Source of the DNA: Cyprinodon diabolis
Taxonomy: Eukaryota > Chordata > Actinopteri > Cyprinodontiformes > Cyprinodontidae
Direction: 5' to 3'
NCBI GenBank assembly: GCA_030533445.1
Contig: CM060070.1
Span: 33,596,501-33,660,500 of the forward strand
Length of the DNA: 64,000 bases
Position numbers and translations under genes: made by a program. A model generated the notes under the pieces. The model was not told the DNA's origin and made no database searches. It was given only the letters and a program-made list of their open reading frames with translations. Positions 22,868-33,175 of the stretch are shown piece by piece. Every line of letters begins with the position of its first letter. The stretch's first letter is position 1.

Positions 22868-25118
22868 TTGGTTCAGCCTGACGCTTCTGCTCCTTCTCTG
22901 GTGGGTCAGTCTGACGCCTCCATCCTCCCTTTAGTCCAGCCAGCAGCAGTAATCAGTCCACATCCTCGCCAGGTCAGTTCCATCCGTCTCCGCAGCCACC
23001 TTTCAGATCAACAGTTAGCGTCCTCCGTCAGAAAACTCAAATTTGGTCCACAAATCAATCTCCAAACAGTTAGAGCTCTCCGCCAGTCAGATTCCAGATC
23101 AGAACCAGTTACTTCACCTGTTTTCCTTGCCTCTGAGTCCACCAGCGTTCCGTTTTCCTCAGTACCGGTTAGCCATCTTGTTTCTCTAGCCTCAGGACCC
23201 GGAAGTGAGTCAGTTCTGTTAATCACAGAACCAGTTAGCATACCAGTTTCCTTAGCTTCAGAGTCCGTCAGTCATCCTTTTTCTCCTGTTTCTGTTAACA
23301 CTTCTTATTCTTTAGTTCCAGAGCCCGGTAGTGTTTTTGTTCCACTAACTTCAGAACCCGTCACCATTCATGTTTCTCCGATTTTTGAGCACAGTAAAAT
23401 TTCAGATTCCTTAGCGTCAGAACCCGGAAGTAGTTCAGAATCGCCAGTTTCGGAGCCAATTAGTTTATCCGCGTCTCTAGCCATAGAACCCCAGACAGTC
23501 AGAGCTCCCCACATTCAGGAGTCTCACCTCTGGAATTTTTATTATGGGGATAGAGACGATCTCTTCCCCTTCATGCCACCTCGTTTTTCTCTCTGCCAGC
23601 CAGAACAAGCGTCACCATCCATTTTGAATCCAGTTAGCCTAGACCCAGAACCAGTTTGTGAACCTGATAGCAAACCAGTTAGCTTTGCGTCCAAACCCAT
23701 TTACACACCTGTTAGCCTTTTGCCAGAATCAGTCTGTAAACCAGAACCCATTAGTCCAGCCTCTGAGAACCCCCGACATAAGAGACGGCGTCGCCGTAAG
23801 CCCGCTCTGAGCCGTCTAGAGACCCCTGAACCAGCTCTGAGCCGTCTAGAGACCCCTGAGCCAATTCTGAGCCGTCTAAAGACCCCTGAGTTAGCTCTGT
23901 GCCGTTTAGAGACCCCTGAGTTAGCCCTGTACCGTCCAGAGACCCATGAGTTAGCTCTGTGCCGTCCAGAGACCCCTGAGTTAGCTCTGTGCCGTCCAGA
24001 GACCCCTGAGTTAGCTCTGTGCCGTCCAGAGACCCCTGGGTTAGCTCTGTGCCATCCAGAGACCCCTGAGCAGAACTTTAAAGAGGTGTCAGAATTCGAG
24101 GTATGTGATTTTACACCTCCTAGGACCTCTCTGCAGACGCCCCTGACCGCCAAGAGTCCTCCGCGAGCATCACAAGCCACTTCAGAGACTGAACCTTTGC
24201 CGCAATGGGCGGTTTCTTCCATGCTGGATTTGGATCCACAGTCCGTGGTCTCCTCTGCTCCTGAGGTGGAGCCACAGTCGGTGGTCTCCTCTGTTCCTGA
24301 TGTTGAGCCACAGTCGGTGGTCTCCTCTGTTCCTGATGTGGAGCCACAGTCGGTGGTCTCCTCTGTTCCTGATGTGGAGCCACAGTCGGTGGTCTCCTCT
24401 GTTCCTGATGTGGAGCCACAGTCGGTGGTCTCCTCTGTCCCTGATGTGGAGCCACAGTCGGTGGTCTCCTCTGTTCCTGATGTGGAGCCACAGTCGGTGG
24501 TCTCCTCTGTTCCTGATGTGGAGCCACAGTCGGTGGTCTCCTCTGTCCCTGATGTGGAGCCACAGTCGGTGGTCTCCTCTGTTCCTGATTCGGGGCCACA
24601 GTCGGTGGACTCTGTTCCTGATTCGGGGCCACTGTTGGTGGTCTGTGTTCCTGATTTCGGGGCCGCAATCGGCGGGCTCCTCTGTTCCTGACCCAGAGCC
24701 GCATTCGGCGGTTACCTCTGAGACTGTACCCGAGCCGCAGTCGGCGGCCTTCTCAGAGTCTGTTCCTGAACCGCAGTCGGCGGTTACCTCTGAGACCAAA
24801 GTCGAGCCACAGTCGGCGGCCTTCTCAGAGTCTGTTCCTGAACCGCAGTCGACGGTTACCTCTGAGACTGAACTCAAGCCGCAGTCAGCGGCCTCCTCGG
24901 ACTCTGTTCCTGAGCCGCAGTCAGCAGTGCCTGTTCCAGAACCGCAGTCCGCGGCCCCCTCCTCTGAGACTGTTGCTGAGCCGCTGAAGAGGGGACGGCG
25001 TTCCCCTTGGGGCTACCTGCTGAAATTGGGCCGTCTTCCTCTCCTGCACTCCTGCAGCGGCGGAGACTCCTTCCTCCTCCGAAGATCCAGCAGCGATGGA
25101 GATGTCATCCACCTATAA
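22868..25118 (+). CDS. Repeat-rich Pro/Ser/Glu ORF of the non-autonomous LTR element (one frameshift)
   Basis: I do not recognise this protein. A frame open from 22868 to 24691 (607 codons; the first codon is not ATG, so the true start is uncertain) begins QPDASAPSLVGQSDAS and is rich in Pro, Ser, Val and Glu. It contains nine 10-aa repeats of the type ETPELALCRP (23813-24078) and nine 12-aa repeats VEPQSVVSSVPD (24267-24590). Near 24655 an extra T (GATTTCGGGG against GATTCGGGG in the preceding units) shifts the frame; the acidic, repeat-like reading then continues to 25118 (PEPQSAVTSETKVEPQSAAF). It has no signal peptide, zinc knuckle or catalytic motif. It occupies the position of gag-pol. 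It could be a degenerate Gag-like or captured sequence. Confidence 0.5.
23813..24078. repeat. 30-bp tandem repeat, 9 units
   Basis: Unit of the form GAGACCCCTGAGTTAGCTCT plus 10 bp. The length is a multiple of three, so frames on both strands stay open. Confidence 0.95.
24267..24590. repeat. 36-bp tandem repeat, 9 units
   Basis: Unit of the form GAGCCACAGTCGGTGGTCTC plus 16 bp, nearly identical between units. The other copy of the block has six units (57156-57371), so this is a variable-number repeat. Confidence 0.95.
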
Positions 25119-25149
25119 CTCTCCTATAACTCTCCTACGTCACCTGGCC

Positions 25150-25483
25150 GGCCTCCTGAACGTCTGATTCGCCTCCGGCCCTGCGGCCGGCCTCCAGAAC
25201 CTCTGCCATGCCTCCGGCCCAGCGGCTGGTCCCCTGAGACGCTGCTTCGTCTCCGGCCCCACGGTTGGCCTCCAGAGCGTCGGTCTCGCCATCGGTCCCG
25301 CGGCCGGCCTCCTGAGCATCTGCCCCACCTCAGGCCCCGCAGACGGCCTCCTGAACGTCGGCCTTGCCTTCTTCCCCTCAGCCGGCCACCTGAGACCCTG
25401 CCTTGCTGCCGGCCCTGCGGCCGGCCACCTGAGACTCTGCCCCGCTGCCGGCCCCGCGGCCGGCCACCTGAGACTCTGCCTTA
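25150..25483. repeat. 39-bp GC-rich tandem repeat, about 8 units
   Basis: Imperfect units around GCCGGCCACCTGAGACTCTG. Present only in copy A; removed in copy B by the 977-bp deletion. It is followed by three CACCCTGGGTGGGTTGTTTT-like repeats (25515-25690). Confidence 0.85.
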
Positions 25484-26146
25484 TAAATCATCAGAGACTT
25501 TTCTTGCTTTCGTCCACCTTAAGTGGATTGTTTTTTGTTCTGGACTCAGTTCTTGTTTTTTGCCCTCCTTGCCTGTTTCCCCCTCCGCCCACCCTGGGTG
25601 GGTTGTTTTTTGTTTTGAACTCTGTTTTTTCTTGCCCTCCTTGCCTGGTGCCCCCTCCCCCCACCCTGGGTGGGTTGTTTTTTGTTTTTTGTTTTGGACT
25701 GTCTGAGGGCGTCTGGAAGCCGCCCTTGAGGGGGGGGGGCTCTGTTGGGATCTTGAGGCTTGCCCACCAGTGGGCGCCGAGGATCCCTTCCTGGGGATTT
25801 TTCTGTTACTGTTTGGGATCTGGGGGTTGTTTTCTGTCTACCTTTCTCCACCAGAGGGCGTACTGGATAGTCTGCAACTGAACCCACATCTGGAAATCAT
25901 CAAGCCTCAGCCAAGCCCAACCTCCTTCGAGCACTCAGTCTGTCGCCAACCTCTGGACCCTCCTTGGATTATTCCCCCTCGGCTGCTTTGCTCAGCTCCA
26001 GGTCAGCAATCCAGTCGAGACCAGCCCAGGACCTGAATACATCCTGACCTGCTTTGTTCTACCAAAAATAAAATATTGAACTTTTTCCCTGCCTCCTAAG
26101 TGTGTTCTGCATATGGGCTAGAATCTTCACCCATCATGACACAACC

Positions 26147-26663
26147 ACCGTTAGCATGAACAAACAAAAGCAATGTTATGATATAAAAGTGGTAGAAAGA
26201 TATAAGAAAATTAAAACAATGGATGTATAAAAAATATATATGCAAAATATGTTATATTCAACAACAAAAAATACTTAGTTAGGCAAATTGTGCAAAATAA
26301 CAATAAAAGTCACAACACTGCAGATATATCAAAATCTGTCCTTAAGTTACAGTCAAACCCAATTACACAGTAACAGATAAAAACCGCTCGTAAAAAGAAA
26401 CATTAGCCGCCACATATCTGACTCAATAACCATTTCAAAAACAATTTTCATGAATTTCAGACGGGACTTTTCAGATAATTGTATTTAATTAAACTGCACT
26501 TCAAATATTCACCACTTTTATGTGGCAAGTATGGTTTTCCTCTGATCACGGAGCAGCCGCCTTGCTCTGTCTCACAATGAATCATGGGATATCCAAGGTT
26601 ACGTAGGATACACTGGACCTATCCTTCAAAACGGGCAAAAAGAAGGATGCATTTGTCATCTGC
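26147..26663. other. Spacer between the two LTR elements
   Basis: AT-rich, no gene recognised. It repeats at 57952-58471. Confidence 0.6.
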
Positions 26664-26668
26664 ATAAC

Positions 26669-27127
26669 TGTCATGATTGGTTCAGAGAGGCCCAATATGC
26701 AGAACACCACGGAGACGGAAACATGGAGTAAAAGTTTAACAATGTTTATTGAACAATGGTAAAATGAAAGAGTTGATTGTTGATTCAGCAGAGTTCAGTT
26801 TCAGCTTCAGCGTCTTGCATCTAACGATAGGACAGACCATGGTTTTCCAGCTCTTAGTCCAGAGCAGCATGGGAAATCCAGAGAAGGTTCTTCAGGTTTG
26901 GCTCTGAGGGCAGGCTCGACAGGTTAAGCTCATCCAGAGCTTACAGGACAAAAACAGGTTTCCAAACTGGATAAACACTGCGGCGTTGATGCGAGGTCTG
27001 GAGGCTGCTTATATGGTGGAGGATCCTCCTGATGATGAGATGGGTTTCAGGTGTGTCGAAGGCTCAGCTTAGGAGGATCCACAGTGAACTCTGCTGGAGA
27101 CAGGTGGTACAGCTCCAGATCCCAACA
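26669..27127 (-). repeat. 3' LTR of Gypsy copy A
   Basis: Shares both ends with 31508-32052 but lacks internal bases, including a 28-bp stretch between GATTCAGCAGAG repeats that copy B (58477-58963) retains. Confidence 0.95.
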
Positions 27128-27138
27128 GTACCCCCCCC

Positions 27139-27906
27139 TCAACGACCGCCTCTTGGCGGTCCAGAAGACGTCGATGGGAGGGATCGCTCGTACTCCTCGA
27201 TGAGGGATGGGTCGAGGATGTAGGAACCAGGAACCCACTGACGATCCTCCGGACCGTAGCCCTCCCAGTCGACGAGGTACTGCCTGCCACGACCTCGCCG
27301 ACGGGAGTCCACGATCCGGCGGACGGTGAAAGCCGGATGTCCATCGACTTCCAGGGCGGGTGGAGGGGAGTCGGATGGAGGGCACAAAGGGCTGGAGATC
27401 ACGGGCTTGATCTGAGAGACGTGGAATGTGGGATGAATTCGAAGAGTCGGAGGCAGTTGTAGTCGTACGGCAGACTGGTTTATGACCTGGGAAATCCTGT
27501 AGGGGCCAATGAATCTGGGAGAGAGTTTACGGGACATCCCCTTGAGGGGAATGTCCCGAGTGGAGAGCCATACCTCCTGACCGACGGAGTAAACTGGTGC
27601 AGGGCGTCTTCTTGAGTCAGCGAAACGTTTAGTGGTCTCCATGGAACGGTTGAGGGTGGCTATGGTGTCTCTCCAGATACGATGACTGCGGCGGATGTGG
27701 TGGTTGACTGATTTGACCGAAATCTCTCTCTCGTCTGCGGGGAAAAGTGGAGGTTGATAACTAAGACTGACCTGGAAAGGAGACTGGCCGGTGGAAGCTG
27801 ACTTTAGAGAGTTGTGAGCATATTCGATCCATGGAAGGTGTTGGCTCCAATCGGAGGGATTACTAGAGGTCAGACAACGAAGGGAGGATTCGAGCTGTTG
27901 ATTCAT
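27139..27906 (-). CDS. Gypsy pol: integrase C-terminal part with chromodomain (broken from upstream pol)
   Basis: The 255-codon frame begins [14 protein letters not shown] and covers the end of the integrase core ([20 protein letters not shown]), the linker, and the C-terminal domain ([33 protein letters not shown]). It ends in a chromodomain at about residues 195-245 ([27 protein letters not shown]). The chromodomain marks a chromovirus and in relatives directs integration to modified histones. It was originally one ORF with 27903-30433. A single-base loss near 28134-28137 put the intervening integrase core out of frame, so this part now lacks its N-terminal half. Confidence 0.9.
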   Translation of the reverse strand: MNQQLESSLRCLTSSNPSDWSQHLPWIEYAHNSLKSASTGQSPFQVSLSYQPPLFPADEREISVKSVNHHIRRSHRIWRDTIATLNRSMETTKRFADSRRRPAPVYSVGQEVWLSTRDIPLKGMSRKLSPRFIGPYRISQVINQSAVRLQLPPTLRIHPTFHVSQIKPVISSPLCPPSDSPPPALEVDGHPAFTVRRIVDSRRRGRGRQYLVDWEGYGPEDRQWVPGSYILDPSLIEEYERSLPSTSSGPPRGGR

Positions 27907-30433
27907 TCTCTCGGTTTGGCCGTTGGACTGTGGGTGATAACCTGAGGTGAGAGAAGATTTGCAGTTGAGGGCTGAACAAAATGCCTTCCAAACCTGAGAG
28001 ATGAATTGTGGACCACGATCGGAAAGAATCTCCTGAGGGATGCCATGTAGACGGAAAACGTGTTTAATAAGGAGCTGGGCGGTCTGAAAAGCCGTAGGAA
28101 GCTTCCTGAGGGGTACAAGATGGCAGGACTTGGAAAACGGTCAACAATGGTGAGAATTGTGGACATACCTCGAGAAATGGGAAGACCAGTAACAAAGTCG
28201 ATTGCGATGTGAGACCAGGGAAGAGAAGGAATAGGAAGTGGATGCAACAGGCCAGAGGGAGGTTGATGTGTGGACTTGTTTCTGGCGCAGGTAGAACAGG
28301 CCAGCACATACTCCTTAACATCTCTGTGTAGAGTGGGCCACCAGAAACGTCTTGAAATGAGGTTGATGGTTCTACTCACCCCCGGGTGAGCGGTAAATTT
28401 GGCATTGTGCATCCACTGAATTAGGCGAGACCTGACAGAAGAAGGTACATAAGTCTTGTTTGGGGGACCGTTACCTGGATCTGGTTCTGAAGCGAGGGCA
28501 GAGTTTATTAGATCGGTGATCTCCCAGGTAACCACCCCAACAGTGCAGGAAGCGGGTATAACAGGCTCAGGAGTCTCAGATTGATCAGTGGAATAAAGAT
28601 GAGAGAGAGAATCGGGTTTGATGTTCTTGGATCCGGGTCTGTAAGAGATGATGAGATTGAATCGTGAGAAAAATAGTGACCACCTTGACTGTCGAGGATT
28701 GGCCTGTTTGGCGGACTGGATATAGGCAAGGTTCTTATGATCTGTCCAAACAAGAACCGGGTGTTCTGCTCCCTCAAGCCAGTGTCTCCATTCCTCTAAT
28801 GCCAATTTGATGGCCAGTAATTCGCGGTCACCAACGTCGTAGTTTTGCTCAGCAGAGGAGAGTCTACGGGAGAAAAAAGCACATGGGTGAACTCTTTGGT
28901 CTGAATCGAGTCTCTGAGATAAGACAGCACCAACTCCTGAGTCGGAAGCGTCGACTTCGAGGATAAATTGTTTCGATGAATCAGGCTGGATTAACACTGG
29001 AGCTCTGGAAAACAACATCTTTAATTTGTCAAAAGCAGTTTGAGCCTCGGGAGACCATTGGAAGGTTTTCTTGACTGATGTAAGAGAGGTTAGAGGTAGA
29101 GCTGTCTGACTATAATTCCTGATGAATCGTAGATAAAAATTAGCAAAACCCAGGAATCTCTGCAGCTGTTTGCGGTTTTTGAGAACCGGCCACTCCAAAA
29201 CTGCCTTTATCTTATCCTCAGATGGCTTAACCTGTCCGCCCTCGAGCACAAACCCCAAAAAGGTGACTGAAGGTTGGTGAAACTCGCATTTTTCGGCTTT
29301 GACGAAAAGTTTATTCTCAAGGAGTCTTTGTAAGACCAGGCGGACATGTTTCTTGTGTTCTGTGAGGTCTTTGGAGTAAATGAGTATGTCATCAATGTAG
29401 ACAAAAACAAACACGTTCAAAAAATCTCTGAGAACGTCGTTGACTAGGGCTTGAAAACACGCAGGAGCGTTTGTTAGACCAAAAGGCATGACTAAATACT
29501 CGAATTGACCCAGAGGGGTCTTAAAGGCAGTCTTCCATTCATCGCCATCTCTGATTCTGAGAAGGTGATAGGCGTTCCTTAAGTCGAGCTTAGTAAAGAC
29601 AGTGGCCCCTTGAACTGGTTCGAAGGCAGAAGCGAGTAGAGGAAGTGGGTACTTATTCTTAACAGTAATTTGGTTCAAACCTCTGTAGTCAATACATGGT
29701 CTGAGAGATCCATCCTTCTTACCCACAAAAAAGAAACCTGCTCCTAAAGGAGATGAAGAGGGGCGGATTATTCCAGCAGCTAGTGACTCATTTATGTATT
29801 TCTCCATTGTCTCCCGTTCGGGTTTGGAAATATTATAAAGTCTACTGCCGGGTAGAGGAGCTCCTGGTAAAAGCTCGATAGCACAGTCGTATGGTCTGTG
29901 AGGTGGAAGGGACGTAGCACTGACCTTACTGAAGACAGGGGCTAGATCATGGTACTCAGGAGGAACAGAAGTAAGGTCAGGAGAGTCCATCTCCCCCCCC
30001 CCTCTAGGAGATCTTACAGCAGGGGCCGCTGAACGAAGGCACGTCTCATGGCATGAGGTCGACCAAGACTCAATATGACGATCGGTCCAGTTTATGTGGG
30101 GGTTATGTCGTTCCAGCCACTCAAATCCCAAAACCAACGGAGAACATGCAGAGGGAAAAACAAAGAAAGATATGGTTTCTCGATGGTTACCTGAAACCAA
30201 CAGTTCGAGGGGTTGTGTCTGGTGAGTCACTTGGTGAAGCTTCTTTCCATCAATCGCAGAGACACAGAGAGGCTGGGTTAGAGGAACAGTTTCAATCTGT
30301 AGTTGTTCAACTAAATTGGAGTCAATCAGGTTCCTTTCACAGCCTGAATCAATGAATGCAGATAAAGTGAGGTTTTGGTCAGCAAAAATCAGCGTGGCTG
30401 GAAGTAATAGGCGAGGAGATTTTTTAGAAATAA
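27903..30433 (-). CDS. Gypsy pol: protease, reverse transcriptase, RNase H, integrase (frameshifted)
   Basis: The frame is open from the gag overlap near 30433, without its own ATG. Protease: [13 protein letters not shown] with the catalytic DSG (about 30330). Reverse transcriptase: [44 protein letters not shown] and the catalytic box [11 protein letters not shown] (about 29410-29380). RNase [18 protein letters not shown] and [10 protein letters not shown]. Integrase: zinc-binding HHCC ending in CSTCARNK, then the core start [10 protein letters not shown]. After TIVDRF the frame shifts: a run of four A (plus strand 28134-28137) is one base shorter than expected, and the last about 80 codons to 27903 are out-of-frame. 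The same lesion is in copy B. Pol lies in the -1 frame relative to gag. Confidence 0.93.
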
Positions 30434-30436
30434 CAT

Positions 30437-30470
30437 GGCCCGTCAGACTCCTCAGATCCTCTGACGGGCC
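30437..30470 (-). promoter_or_regulatory. RNA hairpin enclosing the gag stop codon
   Basis: An 11-bp perfect stem GGCCCGTCAGA / TCTGACGGGCC encloses a 12-nt loop, and the gag TGA (30454-30452) lies in that loop. Pol is open in the -1 frame across this point. The layout suggests a recoding or reinitiation signal for Pol synthesis. No canonical slippery heptamer was found upstream. Present also at 62234-62267. Confidence 0.6.
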
Positions 30471-31513
30471 CCGGCTTTTGATTTAGCTGGGCATGAGGCA
30501 ATGAAATGGCCACTCTCACCACAGTAGATGCACAGCTTGCTCCTGACACGCCTTAACCTTTCCTCTGGAGTTATCCTTGTATGTCCAACCTGTATGGGTT
30601 CGGCCTCCACTTCAACCGCATGAGAGGCCTGAACTAGCAACGGGAGAGATTGGATCTTAGTTCTTGGCTTAGAAAAAGGTTCTGTGGAAGAGGAGAAGGC
30701 AGGTGCAATGTTAGAGGCAGAAACAGAGCTTAAAGGACCATGATTCCTTGGTTTAAAGCTATTTCTGGCTCGAATCCTATTATCCAGCCTGATTGTCAGG
30801 CGAATTAATTCCTCAAGAGTGGCGGGTTTGTCAAGGGTAGCAAGCTCATCCTTTATGTCTTCATTGAGAGCCTCAAAAAATGCAGTCTTAAGAGCATATT
30901 GGTTCCAACCGGAAGCTGCGGCTTTAACCCGGAAGTTAATTGAGAATTCAGCTACAGAAGAATTTCCTTGTCTTAGTTTCAAAAGAGCTCGAGAATCAAC
31001 AGTTTGATCTGTTTCCTGGTTGAAGACTTGTGAAAACTCAGAGATAAAGTCGGAGTACTGGCAGCTAAGGCTTTCGTCGGAAGAAAACTTAGCCTGTGCC
31101 CATTCCAGGGCTCTTCTGGTCAATTGAGACAAAATAAATGATATCTTCTTATAATCGGTGGGAAAACTGCCAGGGGAATTTTTGAAGATTAATCGACATT
31201 GAAATAAAAATCCTTTACAGTCACTAATGTTACCTGAAAACTTTTCAGGGAGACTTGGTCGGAACTCTAACGATGACGTCACCGCTGGTGACCTCGGAGG
31301 AAGGACTGGACCCGGAAATGGTTGTGCTAGCGGCGTGGCGTTAGCGCTGTTTAATTTGTTAGTGAAGCCTTGAATGATTTGATCCTGATACAGAACCATT
31401 CTGTGTAACTCACGTAGTGTTTGGGTCTGTCCCTGAATTTGGGCATCTTGTTCCTCCAACCGACAATGAAGTTGGTCTGCTGGGCCTTGTGTTTGGCCGC
31501 AGTGTTCTGTCAT
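30452..31513 (-). CDS. Gypsy gag (353 aa)
   Basis: Capsid-type Gag protein, starting M-T-E-H-C-G-Q-T-Q at 31513. The ATG is part of the LTR terminus ATGACA. There is a short coiled-coil-like N-terminus rich in Gln/Glu (about 10-45), then the retrotransposon capsid region ([59 protein letters not shown]). A single CCHC zinc knuckle, [14 protein letters not shown], sits near the C-terminus. Intact in this copy. It packages the RNA into particles in related elements. Confidence 0.93.
   Translation of the reverse strand: MTEHCGQTQGPADQLHCRLEEQDAQIQGQTQTLRELHRMVLYQDQIIQGFTNKLNSANATPLAQPFPGPVLPPRSPAVTSSLEFRPSLPEKFSGNISDCKGFLFQCRLIFKNSPGSFPTDYKKISFILSQLTRRALEWAQAKFSSDESLSCQYSDFISEFSQVFNQETDQTVDSRALLKLRQGNSSVAEFSINFRVKAAASGWNQYALKTAFFEALNEDIKDELATLDKPATLEELIRLTIRLDNRIRARNSFKPRNHGPLSSVSASNIAPAFSSSTEPFSKPRTKIQSLPLLVQASHAVEVEAEPIQVGHTRITPEERLRRVRSKLCIYCGESGHFIASCPAKSKAGARQRI
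31496..31506 (-). promoter_or_regulatory. Self-primer binding site of Gypsy copy A
   Basis: One base after the 5' LTR, the sense strand reads AACACTGCGGC. Its exact reverse complement, GCCGCAGTGTT, occurs in the same LTR at 31909-31899, about 29 bp after a TATA box, i.e. at the expected 5' end of the RNA. This is the Tf1/sushi self-priming layout. No tRNA-complementary site was recognised. Confidence 0.8.
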
Positions 31514-32052
31514 GATTGGTTCAGAGAGGCCCAATATGCAGAACACCACGGAGACGGAAACTGGAGTAAAAGTTTAACAATGTTTATTAAACAATGGTAA
31601 AATGAAAGAGTCAAGTACTGGTTCACTTCTGGGGATCTGGTTCACAGGAAACTTGAAGAATCCGGGTTGGCTTTGAGAGAGGCACTGTTGGTTCCAGAGA
31701 CTGTTTGATTCAGCAGAGTTCAGTTTCAGCTTCAGCGTCTTGTCTCTAACGATAGGACAGACCTTGGTTTTCCAGCTCTTAGTCCAGAGCAGCATGGGAA
31801 ATCCAGAGAAGGTTCTTCAGGTTTGGCTCTGAGGGCAGGCTCGACAGGTTAAGCTCATCCAGAGCTTACAGGACAAAAACAGGTTTCCAAACTGGATAAA
31901 CACTGCGGCGTTGATGCGAGGTCTGAAGGCTGCTTATATGGTGGAGGATCCTCCTGATGATGAGATGGGTTTCAGGTGTGTCGAAGGCTCAGCTTAGGAG
32001 GATCCACAGTGAACTCTGCTGGAGACAGGTGGTACAGCTCCAGATCCCAACA
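31508..32052 (-). repeat. 5' LTR of Gypsy copy A
   Basis: Minus-strand reading starts TGTTGGGATC and ends ATCATGACA. ATATAAG (31939-31933) is about 25-30 bp before the inferred RNA start near 31909. Confidence 0.95.
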
Positions 32053-32057
32053 ATAAC

Positions 32058-32640
32058 GAGAAGTCTTGGAATCCGAACAGACCTTGGCACCTTGGCATAT
32101 TCAGCTCTAAAATCCTTAAAAGGGTAGTTTACAAGCAATTAATGTCTTTATTTGAACAACTTGACATTTTAGAAATACTTCAATCCAGTTTTAAGGGTTT
32201 ACATAGTAAAGTATGCCCTTCTAAGGGTTTTCAATTATATGCTCCTAGCAAAGACTCCATCAGCCTTTTTGATTATTGTGCTCCTTGATCTATTTGGCAC
32301 AATAGACCATGCAATTTCAATCTCTCATTTAGAACAATGTGTAGGTGTTAAAAGTAGTGCACTGCATAGCTTAGTTATTTGACTGACTAAATTTTCTTTG
32401 TCAAAGTGGGTGATTTAGAATCATCCTCTGACTCTGTTGCGGTGTCCCACAGGGCTCATTGATGGGCCCTCTTGTTTTTTTCTATCTACTACTTGGCTCT
32501 AGGTTTAGGAAACAAACAGTTTCCATTTACTGTTTTGCAGAGGATTCCTGAATTTATCTCCTCCTTAAAAAGGTCCACTTACTAGATCATCTACTTAAAT
32601 GTCTTAATGATAAAAAGGCAACAAAGCAAAGGGAAGGTGC
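32058..32640 (+). mobile_element. Degenerate L2-type LINE reverse transcriptase
   Basis: The plus-strand translation, across stops, gives ghost motifs of L2 reverse transcriptase: a 'LDLFGTIDHAI' segment (from [12 protein letters not shown]), a PQG-like region near 32440 and a decayed aspartate box near 32540. It was the target of the Gypsy insertion. Confidence 0.6.
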
Positions 32641-33170
32641 ATCAATATATGTTAAGTTGAAAACTTGAATAAATTGTATTTCAAGGATAAATGATTAGAA
32701 TACCTATTAAACATAAATTTTTAAGGCTCATCGTTAGCTGAGGTGTGTTTATTAAAGGCAAATATACATACAAATCATGGTTTGAATGATTATTGTAAGA
32801 CTAATGTAATTTAGCTAAAAGAAAAGCATCTCCAAGGTCCCTGAGTTCTTGAGTGTTTATGCAACATTCAATTTAATTCAGTTGTTATACTTGTACCCAT
32901 TTGCAAGTCTTCTTACCGCTTCATTCAGGACCTGGTAAAGGGACCAGCAGTCTCAGCAGAGACTCCAAGACTACCCTCTCCCCAGACACTGAATACAGCT
33001 CTGCGGTGAGCAGTGAAAGACATTGCTTCTCCATCATATCCTGGCTCTATGGTGTCAGGATTCTGCCAAAAGTCCCCACACGCAAATACCTTTGAGCAGC
33101 CTTAATTCATACAGACGCTTATAAACTACTCCTCACACACATGCTTAACATATTACATTATTTGCCTTAA
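32641..33170. other. Intergenic DNA
   Basis: Nothing coding seen. 32720-32850 is homologous to 48290-48440, further trace of repeated-block history in the cluster. Confidence 0.5.
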
Positions 33171-33175
33171 TATCT

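Larger units (their letters stand above)
21420..26141 (+). mobile_element. Non-autonomous LTR retroelement, TSD CAACC
   Basis: Begins TGTTGGGATCTTG and ends CATCATGACA, the same terminal motifs as the Gypsy family. CAACC flanks it (21415-21419, 26142-26146). The 5' LTR (21420 to about 22850) holds a nested MITE and three 66-bp CAGCCTTCAGCCTG-type repeats, and lacks the last about 75 bp. The 3' LTR (25744-26141) is internally deleted but has the AATAAA and proper end. A polypurine tract (GAGGGGGGGGGG) lies just before the 3' LTR at 25727-25740. No protease, reverse transcriptase or integrase is encoded; the only long ORF is the repeat-rich one at 22868-25118. Mobilisation in trans by the related Gypsy element is inferred. 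Confidence 0.85.
26669..32052 (-). mobile_element. Ty3/Gypsy chromovirus-type LTR retrotransposon, TSD ATAAC
   Basis: A full-length element on the minus strand. The 5' LTR is 31508-32052 (545 bp) and the 3' LTR is 26669-27127 (459 bp, internally deleted). ATAAC flanks it (26664-26668, 32053-32057). Order from 5': gag, then pol with protease, reverse transcriptase, RNase H, integrase and a chromodomain. The polypurine tract (GAGGGGGGGGTAC) abuts the 3' LTR. The integrase carries a frameshift, so this copy is inactive. It inserted into an older degenerate L2 LINE. Self-priming signals (see 31496-31506) place it near the Tf1/sushi chromovirus group. Confidence 0.95.
18996..32203 (+). repeat. Duplicated block, copy A
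   Basis: Matches 51952-64000 in direct orientation with very few substitutions. Six indels account exactly for the 1159-bp length difference: copy B lacks 66 bp (after 19729), 108 bp (three 36-bp units), about 977 bp (25139-26120 region) and 39 bp (in pol), and has 3 and 28 bp that copy A lacks. The block runs from inside the IFIT copy 2 transposon to beyond the Gypsy element. The far end of copy B is outside the window. Confidence 0.97.

Noticed and set aside
23701..24877. Long minus-strand frames in the repeat region (also 56591-57788)
   Set aside because: Tandem repeats whose length is a multiple of three keep several frames open. There is no sign of a minus-strand gene.
25504..25881. Plus-strand frame with repeated 'GGLFFVL' segments
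   Set aside because: It is built from the CACCCTGGGTGGGTTG repeats and crosses into the 3' LTR; not a gene.
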